From NCBI GenBank assembly GCA_017860725.1, contig JAGDMX010000317.1:1-6687 (forward strand): DNA of 6,687 nt, given 5' to 3'. Position 1 is the stretch's first letter; the number at the start of each line of letters is the position of its first letter. Origin of the DNA: Chloroflexota bacterium. Its GTDB lineage: Bacteria; Chloroflexota; Anaerolineae; Anaerolineales; UBA4823. A model generated the notes under the pieces. That model ran no database searches, had not been told where the DNA came from, and saw nothing but the letters and a program-made list of their open reading frames with translations. The translations under genes and the position numbers were made by a program. This document shows positions 1 to 6,367 of this stretch, one piece after another.

Positions 1-941
1 CCCAGGCGAGCGGCCTGTAAAGCTGCTTCCTGCAATGTTGGGACGATCCAAACCCCCGCAGGTTTATGGACAGCAGATATGTCTCTGGCTCCCAAAAAGC
101 ACACCACAGTCGGTTTGCCAGACATCGCAGCCTGTTCGAGGGTGTTTCGAGCCACATCTTTCCCTGGCGGTTTGCTGATGAGCAGGATTACCTGCGTGTC
201 CGGGTCTGCTTGCAATGCCCTCAAACCTGCCAGCATCATCATCCCACCTACTTCATCCTTGACATCCCGACCACCGGTGCCGATGCCCTGGGTAATTCCT
301 ACCGCGTGTCGGGCGAGTAAAGTACTTACTTCCTGCAAGCCGGTCCCGGCAGCCGAAACGATTCCCACCGGACCTTTGGGAAGAGCATCGGCAAATCCCA
401 GGGCGACGCCATTGATAATCGCTGTTCCGGCACCGGGTCCCATCAGCAGCAAGCCGTGATCGATGGCATATTTTTTCAGGGCGATTTCATCTTGCAGGGA
501 TACATTATCGCTAAATAACAGCACATGCAGCCCTTTGTGCAGTGCCTCCCAGGCTTCGTCCGCCGCGTAACGTCCAGCGACAGAGACGACAGCCAGATTG
601 GCGGCGGGATTAGCCTTGATGGCGCTGCGGACGGTCCTGGGGCGAAATTCAATGGTATCGGATGCGGCTGATTTTCTCCGCAGAAGTTTATCGGCCTCAG
701 CGATGGCATGCTCAAGTAAACCGGTTTCAGCATTAACTGCAATCACCAGGTCGTTGGGCGAAGCTGCATCGGCTTCTGGTGTGAGCAAGCCGGCCTGGCG
801 GAGTATCCCCTTATTGGCCTCGGTAGCCATGACGACGGCTGCGTCGATCACACCAGGCAGGTGAGCCAACTCCTGCGCTACTGCCATCAGGCTAACCGAG
901 TCATGATACTCACTGGGTTTGACGAGCGATTTTACAGGCAT
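1..941 (-). CDS. fdrA: FdrA family protein (AllF-type, oxamate carbamoyltransferase component), 3' end cut by window
   Basis: The first 313 codons are present and the reading frame is open to the left edge; E. coli FdrA is about 555 aa, so a little over half is seen. The start ATG is 2 bp after the Mo-subunit stop, with GAGGA 6 nt upstream, so it is probably translationally coupled. Visible family motifs are DSVSLM (res 14-19), LISVAG-like VVSVAG (118-123), LFSDNVSLQDEI (142-153), MGPGAGT (167-173), AAGTGLQE (197-204), IGTGGRD (220-226) and SKPPG (256-260), matching E. coli FdrA closely in order and spacing. The fold resembles the succinyl-CoA synthetase alpha subunit. In E. coli, FdrA with YlbE and YlbF has been reported as oxamate carbamoyltransferase (AllFGH), which converts oxalurate to oxamate plus carbamoyl phosphate in allantoin catabolism. 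Here it follows a purine-hydroxylase-like enzyme, which fits. The family's usual MGPDCGT is MGPGAGT here, losing Asp and Cys. Family assignment is firm; the exact substrate is inferred. Confidence 0.9.
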   Translation of the reverse strand, partial: MPVKSLVKPSEYHDSVSLMAVAQELAHLPGVIDAAVVMATEANKGILRQAGLLTPEADAASPNDLVIAVNAETGLLEHAIAEADKLLRRKSAASDTIEFRPRTVRSAIKANPAANLAVVSVAGRYAADEAWEALHKGLHVLLFSDNVSLQDEIALKKYAIDHGLLLMGPGAGTAIINGVALGFADALPKGPVGIVSAAGTGLQEVSTLLARHAVGITQGIGTGGRDVKDEVGGMMMLAGLRALQADPDTQVILLISKPPGKDVARNTLEQAAMSGKPTVVCFLGARDISAVHKPAGVWIVPTLQEAALQAARL

Positions 942-943
942 AA

Positions 944-3175
944 TTATTCCTCGATCAGTCCCGCGTCCAGCATTGCCAGGTATACTTTTTCACTGGTATA
1001 GGGCGGCGCGCCGACCCGGATACCAATCGCATCGTAAATTGCATTGGCAATCGCCGGGATCGTGGGCACCATAGCATGCTCGCCGATGCCACGCGCGCCC
1101 CATGGGCCGTCATCCTGCGGAGTTTCCACGATAATCGCCTGGATGTTGTGTGGCACGTCGGCGCTGGTAGCGATGCGATAATCCACGAAGCTCGGATTTT
1201 GCAAGATGCCTTCCTTGAGCTGCAAACTCTCGAATAGAGCGGTGCTCAAGCCCTGGACGAAGCCGCCTTCCATTTGGGCTTTCACCATGTCTGGGTTAAT
1301 GGCTTTGCCGACGTCAAAAGCTGCTACACCGCGGATCACTTCCACCTTGCCGGTGTCCGTGTCTACTTCTACCTCGACAGCTTGCGCGCCGACGGTATAG
1401 TGCACTACAGCACGCGGTCCCTGCCCGGTTTCGGCATCCAGACCAGTGACATAGGTGGGCATAAAGGTGCCGCGCCCCAGCACCGGACCGCCCACCCATC
1501 CTTCGTTATTGGGCAGTGAGATGCCGTAAATGACGATATTCTTCAGTGGAATCGACTCTTCTGACCGGTAAGAGATCACCTTGCCATCGATGATATCCAG
1601 GTCTTCGGGTTTTTCGTTCCAGGCCTTGGCGACCATCTCCAGGATTTGCTGCCTGGCATCGCGCGCCGCGGCCGAGACTGCATTGCCCATGCTCCAGGTC
1701 AGCCGGCTGGCGACCGTTTGCCACTCGTAGGGACTGTAGTTGGTATCCAGGGGCGAAGCCACTCTCACTGTCTCCACTGGCACTCCCAGGGCGGCGGCGG
1801 CTATTTGAGCCGCGATGGTGAACGAGCCTTGACCAATTTCCTGCCCGCCAACACTTACGGTTACGGTGCCATCTTCATTCAAAGCCACCTTTGCGCTAGA
1901 GCCAGCATTGGGCGGCATTGCCGGCGCTTTCCACATCAAGGCAATACCCTTGCCGCGTCGTTTGTTCGGTGCACTGGGTGGGTCTTTGCGACCCCATCCG
2001 ATGGCTTCAGCGGCTTTCACCAGGCACTCGGTCAGCCCGGTAGGATGCATGGTCATACCTGTGATCAATGTGGAGCCGGTCTTGATGCAGTTGATCTTGC
2101 GGAACTGGACTGGATCCATGTGGATGGCATATGCCAGCTCGTCGATGCACTGCTCCAGCCCGGCGTGCATCTCAGGCATGCCAAAGCCGCGCATTGGCCC
2201 ACCGACAGGATGATTGGTGTAGACGCAGTAGCTGTCGGTTTTCATGTTAGGCACATCGTAAGGTCCGCTGCTGCTGTAGCCAGCGGCGCGAGTGATATTG
2301 ACGCCATATTCGGTGTAAGCGCCACCATCCCAGAAGAATTTGTTCTCCATCGCCAGCAGGCGACCATCTTTGTCACAGCCCATCTTGAAGTGCGCTACCA
2401 CTCCCTGGCGCACAAAAGACGCATAAAACTCCTCTTCACGCGTCAGGCGTAGTTTGACCGGCCGGCCGCGCAATTTCCAGGCTATCGCCACCGCTAATGC
2501 TTCCATACTGACTCCGGCTTTGCAGCCGAAGCCGCCTCCAACATACGGCGCGATGACCTGCACGTCGGACTGCGAGATGCTGCGGTATTTGTGCTCTACA
2601 ATAGCGTCACATTGCACCCAGGCTGCTTCTACGTCACCCTTGCGGACCCGAAAATGGTTAGAGATGTTAGAGCCTGGCTCGGGGAAGATAAAATTGGCTA
2701 CCTCATACTGGCCCAGGTCGGGATGCAGCACAGGTGCCTCGGGACTGGCTCCGAATTCGGGATCGAACACACCCGGCAGTGGCTCGTACTCGACCTCGAT
2801 TAGATCCAGCGCTTTTTCGGCAATTTCTTCGCTGATGGCGGCGACCCCAGCAACCGGATCTCCTACGTAGCGCACCCGCTCGCGGCAGAAAATATAGCGA
2901 TCCTGAAGGTAAAGCCCAATCAAGCCGGGATAATCTTCCCCGGTGACCACAGCTTTCACGCCGGGCAATTGGCGGGCGCGGCTGGTATCTATGCGCTTGA
3001 TGTAGGCATGCGGAAGTGTGCTGCGCTTGATGCGGGCGTAGAGCAGCCCCGGTCCAAACTGGAGATCGTCGGCAAACAGAGCGGAGCCGATCACTTTTTC
3101 ACGAGCGTCGACCCGCGGCACATTATCGCCGATGGGATGCGGGATCTTATGGGAAATGTCGGTTTCGATGGTCAT
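944..3175 (-). CDS. Xanthine dehydrogenase-family molybdopterin-binding (large) subunit, with apparent internal deletion
   Basis: This 743-aa protein is the Mo-cofactor subunit of a xanthine dehydrogenase/CO dehydrogenase-family hydroxylase (XdhA/CoxL type), the site of substrate hydroxylation. In order: N-terminal a/b-hammerhead domain (about res 18-135, with RVDAREKVIG and YVGDPVAGVAA), GGGFGCK (213-219), MRGFG (328-332, including the Arg equivalent to bovine R880), GGQEIGQG (443-450), and GARGIGEHA (693-701), whose E699 matches the catalytic Glu (bovine E1261). It lacks the CoxL Cys-Ser-Phe-Arg loop, so it is not a CO dehydrogenase. The start is ATG at 3175, not the in-frame ATG at 3223, because AAGGAGG lies 5 nt upstream and the upstream extension would overlap the preceding gene. 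About 44 residues normally found between the VEHxYR strand and the GGGFG motif are absent (junction near res 199-200). The glutamate after GGGFGGK in bovine XO (E802) is Ala here. Purine is the likely substrate from context, but not proven. Confidence 0.9.
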   Translation of the reverse strand: MTIETDISHKIPHPIGDNVPRVDAREKVIGSALFADDLQFGPGLLYARIKRSTLPHAYIKRIDTSRARQLPGVKAVVTGEDYPGLIGLYLQDRYIFCRERVRYVGDPVAGVAAISEEIAEKALDLIEVEYEPLPGVFDPEFGASPEAPVLHPDLGQYEVANFIFPEPGSNISNHFRVRKGDVEAAWVQCDAIVEHKYRSISQSDVQVIAPYVGGGFGCKAGVSMEALAVAIAWKLRGRPVKLRLTREEEFYASFVRQGVVAHFKMGCDKDGRLLAMENKFFWDGGAYTEYGVNITRAAGYSSSGPYDVPNMKTDSYCVYTNHPVGGPMRGFGMPEMHAGLEQCIDELAYAIHMDPVQFRKINCIKTGSTLITGMTMHPTGLTECLVKAAEAIGWGRKDPPSAPNKRRGKGIALMWKAPAMPPNAGSSAKVALNEDGTVTVSVGGQEIGQGSFTIAAQIAAAALGVPVETVRVASPLDTNYSPYEWQTVASRLTWSMGNAVSAAARDARQQILEMVAKAWNEKPEDLDIIDGKVISYRSEESIPLKNIVIYGISLPNNEGWVGGPVLGRGTFMPTYVTGLDAETGQGPRAVVHYTVGAQAVEVEVDTDTGKVEVIRGVAAFDVGKAINPDMVKAQMEGGFVQGLSTALFESLQLKEGILQNPSFVDYRIATSADVPHNIQAIIVETPQDDGPWGARGIGEHAMVPTIPAIANAIYDAIGIRVGAPPYTSEKVYLAMLDAGLIEE

Positions 3176-3180
3176 GATGG

Positions 3181-3187
3181 CCTCCTT
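3181..3187 (-). promoter_or_regulatory. Ribosome binding site AAGGAGG of the Mo subunit
   Basis: AAGGAGG overlaps the TAA stop of the 2Fe-2S gene and lies 5 nt from the ATG at 3175. It decides that start over the in-frame ATG at 3223, which lies inside the preceding gene. Confidence 0.85.
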
Positions 3188-3671
3188 AGAGCGTGGCTGC
3201 CTGCCGGGATAAAGCGGCCGCATCCTTGACAGCGTCTACAATGCGCAGGTAGCCGGTACAGCGACACAGATTGCCGACCAGCGCCTCGCGGATTTCGTCT
3301 TCGCTGGGATCCGGGTTGCGATCAATCAATGCCCGCGCCGAGATCAGGATGCCCGGTGTGCAGAAGCCACACTGGACACCACCATGCTCGATAATCGTGT
3401 GCTGGACCGGATCCAGGACGCCATCTTGCATCAGGCCTTCCACCGTGACGATATGCATGCCATCGCACTCGACAGCCAGCACCATGCAGCTATTCACCGG
3501 CTCGCCATTCAGGAGCACGGTACAGGCGCCGCATTCGCCCGCCATGCAGCCATTTTTGGTGCCGGTGCGGGCTAGCTTTTCCCGCAGCATTTGCAGCAGA
3601 GTCATCTGGGAGGGTACAACCACCTGCTCCCATTCACCATTAATTGTCAGAGTGATTGCATGTTGAGCCAT
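3186..3671 (-). CDS. Xanthine dehydrogenase-family (2Fe-2S)-binding subunit
   Basis: This 161-aa protein is the small electron-transfer subunit of the Mo hydroxylase (XdhC/CoxS type). It carries electrons from the Mo centre to the FAD subunit through two [2Fe-2S] clusters. All eight ligands are visible: C42, C47, C50 and C62 in the plant-ferredoxin-like N-terminal domain (GCMAGECGAC then VNSC), and C101, C104, C136 and C138 in the C-terminal four-helix domain (QCGFCTPG and LCRCTGY). Length is typical for the family (about 150-170 aa). The ATG is 1 bp after the FAD-subunit TGA (TGATATG) and GGAGG sits 7 nt upstream, so coupling is expected. The stop TAA overlaps the ribosome binding site of the Mo subunit. 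No signal peptide is seen, so the enzyme is cytoplasmic. No anomalies. Confidence 0.96.
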   Translation of the reverse strand: MAQHAITLTINGEWEQVVVPSQMTLLQMLREKLARTGTKNGCMAGECGACTVLLNGEPVNSCMVLAVECDGMHIVTVEGLMQDGVLDPVQHTIIEHGGVQCGFCTPGILISARALIDRNPDPSEDEIREALVGNLCRCTGYLRIVDAVKDAAALSRQAATL

Positions 3672-3672
3672 A

Positions 3673-4575
3673 TCACTCCCTCCCTTCTAATCGATCCAAT
3701 GTTATCAGTAATGCCTTTTCAGTAAGTTTTTTCACCATCGCCTTGCGGTAGCGGGCGCTGCCGCGCACGTCGTCGATCGGATTGCAGGCCTGCTGAGCCA
3801 GGCGTGCGGCTTCTATAAAAGCCTCCGGTGTGATGTTATTCTCCGATAAGTAGCTGTGCACCGCAGGCACCTCTAAAGGAACGGGCGCGACGGATGCCAG
3901 GGCGACATGAAAGGAGTAGCCTGAAGCACTGGCAGGTTCACGGCTGCCCAGCGCTGTTACCCCAACGATTGACAAATCGCTCCAGGTGTTGCGCCCGAGC
4001 TTGATGTACGTGCCGGTGCTGCCCGCAGGCGGTCTGGGTAACTGGATGGCGGTGGCGATATCACCCGGCTTTAAGACGGTTTTACCCGGTCCGAGAAAGA
4101 AGGTCTTCAACGGCTCATCTCGATAGCCATCGACACCATGTACTTTCAGCACGCCATCGTAGAGCATGCAAGCCCCAATCGTATCGCCAGCAGGCGAGGC
4201 ATTGCACAGGTTGCCCACGATCGTTGCTCGTGTGCGGAGCTGGTAAGACGCAACCGAACGGCAGGCCTCGGCTAATACCGGATAATACTGCTGTACTTCA
4301 AGCATGGTCATCACCCGGTTCATGTTCACCCCGGCGCCGATCGTCAGACCGGCGGTAGGGTGAAAGTGCAAGTTATCCGTACCATCTAGATTTTTTACAT
4401 CTACCAGGTATTTGTCATGCCAGAAGCCGTCGCGCATACGAACAAAAATATCGGTACCGCCGAGCAGCGGGCGAGCTTCTCCGGCATGATCCGAGAGGAA
4501 ACGGCTCGCTTCTTCCAGAGTGGCGGGCCGGATATAGTCGAATTCAGGTAGTTCTGGGTGGGCGTTAATAGTCAT
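3673..4575 (-). CDS. Xanthine dehydrogenase-family FAD-binding subunit (subunit M type)
   Basis: This 300-aa protein is the FAD subunit (XdhB/CoxM type) that passes electrons from the iron-sulfur subunit to the external acceptor. It has the N-terminal PCMH-type FAD domain: FDYIRPATLEEA (res 12-23), LLGGTDIFVRMR (37-48), IGAGV (79-83), TIVGNLCNASPAGDT (118-132) and the end of the FAD domain near FLGPGKT (160-166). The CO-dehydrogenase flavoprotein C-terminal domain follows, ending in RGSARYRKAMV (271-281). Family length is about 280-300 aa. An in-frame GTG at 4584 would add three residues, but the ATG at 4575 is preferred because GAGGT lies 7 nt before it. The common TIGGN signature reads TIVGN here, a mild change beside the FAD pyrophosphate site. 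The start follows a 14-bp hairpin that separates this gene from the permease. NAD+ or another acceptor cannot be decided from sequence. Confidence 0.94.
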   Translation of the reverse strand: MTINAHPELPEFDYIRPATLEEASRFLSDHAGEARPLLGGTDIFVRMRDGFWHDKYLVDVKNLDGTDNLHFHPTAGLTIGAGVNMNRVMTMLEVQQYYPVLAEACRSVASYQLRTRATIVGNLCNASPAGDTIGACMLYDGVLKVHGVDGYRDEPLKTFFLGPGKTVLKPGDIATAIQLPRPPAGSTGTYIKLGRNTWSDLSIVGVTALGSREPASASGYSFHVALASVAPVPLEVPAVHSYLSENNITPEAFIEAARLAQQACNPIDDVRGSARYRKAMVKKLTEKALLITLDRLEGRE

Positions 4576-4582
4576 AATCCAC

Positions 4583-4587
4583 ACCTC
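4583..4587 (-). promoter_or_regulatory. Ribosome binding site GAGGT of the FAD subunit
   Basis: GAGGT lies 7 nt before the ATG at 4575. The alternative GTG at 4584 overlaps this site and therefore cannot use it. The site begins 8 nt after the intra-operon hairpin at 4596-4634, so the hairpin and initiation region are adjacent. Confidence 0.75.
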
Positions 4588-4595
4588 GGTATGGG

Positions 4596-4634
4596 GTGGT
4601 ATTTTCGGGCAGGGGAACTACCCGAAAATACCAC
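4596..4634 (-). repeat. Perfect 14-bp inverted repeat (intra-operon hairpin) between permease and FAD subunit
   Basis: GTGGTATTTTCGGG (4596-4609) is perfectly complementary to CCCGAAAATACCAC (4621-4634) with an 11-nt loop. It fills much of the 71-bp gap between the permease stop and the FAD-subunit ATG. No T-run follows it on the minus strand (CCCATACC comes next), so it is not a canonical intrinsic terminator. It may stabilise or process the mRNA between the transporter and enzyme parts of the operon, or affect translation of the gene downstream. The stem is directly visible; its role is inferred. Confidence 0.8.
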
Positions 4635-4646
4635 ATAGATGATTAA

Positions 4647-6029
4647 CTACAGGTTGATATTTTCCCGGTCCTGCACGCCAAACTTGCTCGGCGGCAAGAT
4701 CAAGAAGATCAGATTCACCAGGATGCCCAGGAGAGCCGAGAAGACGATCGCCGGGATGCCATCCGGGAAGATATACGGAATCTTGAAGGGGAACATTCCG
4801 TTTGTTAGGGCCAGGTTGCCGCCGATGCCAGTCACCAGGATGATGGCGCCCACGGCTAGCTGGCGCGGCTCGAACAGGTTGACCTTCTCCGACTGGATCA
4901 GTGCAATACCTTGCATGCCGATCACGCCAAACAGGTAGATCGAGAGGCCGCCGACGACCGCTGTAGGCAAGGTGTTGACGATCGCTGCCAGTGTACCCAC
5001 GAACCCGAGCAGGATGGCAATGACCCCTGCTGTGAAAAGTACAGGCACAGAGTAGCAGCGTGTGATCGCCATCAGGCTGTTGTTTTCGCCATAGTTGGTG
5101 CCGGCACAGCCACCCAGGAAGCCAACCACGATGTCATCCGAGCCATCTGCAACCAGGTTGAGTCCAATCAGGCGCTTGATCTCCAGTGGTTCCCGGCCAA
5201 GCTCCTTGGCCAGCTGGTCGATATACAGGCTCATCTGGTACAGGTGGGCGGTGCTCTCCGGGATGGTGGCGATGGCGATTAAGGCGATACCGGCTATCGC
5301 TGCCCAGGCATCAGGGCTGGTAAAGGCGGGGAAGGTGAAGGCTGGAATACGCAGGATATCCGCCTCGACAATGGTCTGGAAATTGATCAGCCCGAATGGG
5401 ATGGACACCAGCCAGCCAACGAATGCTCCCATCAGGATTGGCAGCATCCCAATCAAGCCTTTACCTTGCAGGTAGACGGAAAATGCAATCGTCACCACCA
5501 GGGTGATCAGCGCCACAGCCCAGTTGGTACCGGCCATACTTAGAGCTGTTCCCGCTAAAGCAATACCAATCACGATTGCCACGCTGCCGGTGATAATGGG
5601 TGGCAGGATTTTGTCCAGGGCTTCTTTGCCGATCCGCATAATCAGCAAGCCGAAGAGTATTTCCAAAATTCCAGTGGCGATGATACCAACCTGGACAATC
5701 CGGACGCCATCCGGGCAGTAAACGGTATTCGGGTCCGCGAAGCAATCATTGGCATACAACCCCATGGCTGTGACCACGACTGTGATGTAACTAAAGCTCG
5801 AGCCGTAGTATAGGGGGATCCGCCGGCCAGTGACCAACAGGGCGACAATGGTCCCCACCCCGCTGGCTGCCAGGGTCACGCCCACATCAAATTTGGTCAG
5901 GATGGCCACCAGCACGGTAGCAGGGAACATGGTCAGCACTTGCTGGAAGCCCAGGCTGATCATAGCGCCCCAGGGAGGCGCATCAGGAGGCAAATATCCC
6001 ATGATTTTAGGTTTAGCTGCTGCAGTCAT
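4647..6029 (-). CDS. NCS2-family nucleobase (uracil/xanthine) permease
   Basis: This 460-aa polytopic membrane protein belongs to the nucleobase:cation symporter-2 family. Many hydrophobic stretches are visible, consistent with the 14-helix UraA fold. Conserved regions are FQQVLTMFPATVLV (res 28-41, TM1), IPLYYGSSFSYI (71-82, TM3, like UraA GSSFAFI), PESTAHL (257-263, with E258 equivalent to the substrate-binding Glu of UraA TM8) and the NCS2 signature TNYGENNSLMAITRCYS (311-327, with E315). The signature resembles UraA (YGENIGVMAITRVYS) more than the XanQ-type QNxG form, so uracil, xanthine or another base are all possible; the adjacent Mo hydroxylase favours a purine. The TM1 QH motif is QQ here. 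The TM3-TM4 loop has an extra segment with C96 and C105. The start ATG has AAGGAG 12 nt upstream, a long spacing. It is the first gene of the operon; a 71-bp gap with a hairpin follows it. Confidence 0.93.
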   Translation of the reverse strand: MTAAAKPKIMGYLPPDAPPWGAMISLGFQQVLTMFPATVLVAILTKFDVGVTLAASGVGTIVALLVTGRRIPLYYGSSFSYITVVVTAMGLYANDCFADPNTVYCPDGVRIVQVGIIATGILEILFGLLIMRIGKEALDKILPPIITGSVAIVIGIALAGTALSMAGTNWAVALITLVVTIAFSVYLQGKGLIGMLPILMGAFVGWLVSIPFGLINFQTIVEADILRIPAFTFPAFTSPDAWAAIAGIALIAIATIPESTAHLYQMSLYIDQLAKELGREPLEIKRLIGLNLVADGSDDIVVGFLGGCAGTNYGENNSLMAITRCYSVPVLFTAGVIAILLGFVGTLAAIVNTLPTAVVGGLSIYLFGVIGMQGIALIQSEKVNLFEPRQLAVGAIILVTGIGGNLALTNGMFPFKIPYIFPDGIPAIVFSALLGILVNLIFLILPPSKFGVQDRENINL

Positions 6030-6041
6030 AGCTCATCGATT

Positions 6042-6047
6042 CTCCTT
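6042..6047 (-). promoter_or_regulatory. Shine-Dalgarno AAGGAG before the permease, with ambiguous start spacing
   Basis: AAGGAG is 12 nt from the permease ATG at 6029 but 5 nt from an out-of-frame ATG at 6036. The upstream ATG opens a 7-codon frame (MSYDCSS, stop at 6013-6015) that overlaps the permease start. The site is clear; which ATG it serves is not. Confidence 0.6.
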
Positions 6048-6151
6048 ACTAAGTATTTGCATGTTGGTTGATTGGGTGAACTGAAGATATGCTTATCAGA
6101 GTCGATAGGCGCCTCCTGGGTGAAACGGTGAGTGGTTCATGGGCTTGTATG

Positions 6152-6182
6152 GATCGACCCTGTTGGCAGAACTGAGTCGATC
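6152..6182 (-). repeat. Leader stem-loop with a competing third segment at 6099-6106
   Basis: GATCGAC (6152-6158) pairs with GTCGATC (6176-6182); with a G-U pair and one more G-C pair the stem reaches 9 bp (6152-6160 with 6174-6182) around a 13-nt loop. The 8-mer GAGTCGAT of the right arm recurs at 6099-6106, so the left arm could pair with either copy but not both at once. This is a possible switch between two leader folds, though short repeats of this size can arise by chance. Confidence 0.35.
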
Positions 6183-6240
6183 ACACGTTGGCCTGGCCGG
6201 GGAATTAGAGATGTTGAACTACGCGTGGAAAAATACCAGA

Positions 6241-6294
6241 TGGGCTGGGGTTGAGTACAGCCCAAAGGATTTCCCGGTGGAAATACCCGGGAAA
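6241..6294 (-). repeat. Two tandem hairpins in the predicted operon leader
   Basis: Hairpin 1 pairs TGGGCTG (6241-6247) with CAGCCCA (6258-6264) around a 10-nt loop. Hairpin 2 pairs TTTCCCGG (6270-6277) with CCGGGAAA (6287-6294) around a 9-nt loop. They are 5 bp apart and would lie about 70-120 nt into the predicted 5' leader of the permease operon. Neither is followed by a T-run on the minus strand. Confidence 0.5.
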
Positions 6295-6367
6295 CATACT
6301 GACAGGGAAAAAAGATATGATTCACTTTGTGCCCGAATATCAACACAAACGCGAACTTTATATTATT

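Noticed and set aside
66..864. Several open frames of 84-126 codons on both strands
   Set aside because: They are shadows of fdrA, whose true frame on the minus strand is open from 941 to the window edge and matches the family throughout.
1646..2452. 268-codon open frame on the plus strand
   Set aside because: It lies entirely antisense to the well-supported Mo subunit, has no family motifs and reads as a shadow of that gene's codon bias.
3173..3223. Longer Mo subunit starting at ATG 3223
   Set aside because: It would overlap the end of the 2Fe-2S gene, the added 16 residues are not family-like, and AAGGAGG is placed for ATG 3175.
944..4575. Aerobic carbon monoxide dehydrogenase (CoxMSL)
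   Set aside because: The gene order M-S-L is similar, but the Mo subunit has the MRGFG form and not the Cys-containing CoxL active-site loop, and the neighbours are a nucleobase permease and FdrA.
4576..4584. GTG start at 4584 for the FAD subunit
   Set aside because: The GTG overlaps the GAGGT ribosome binding site, which is correctly spaced for ATG 4575.
4596..4634. Intrinsic terminator after the permease
   Set aside because: No T-run follows the stem on the minus strand and a strong ribosome binding site for the next operon gene comes directly after it.
6030..6361. Known purine, xanthine or molybdenum-cofactor riboswitch
   Set aside because: I could not find a recognisable conserved core by eye; only unassigned hairpins are reported.
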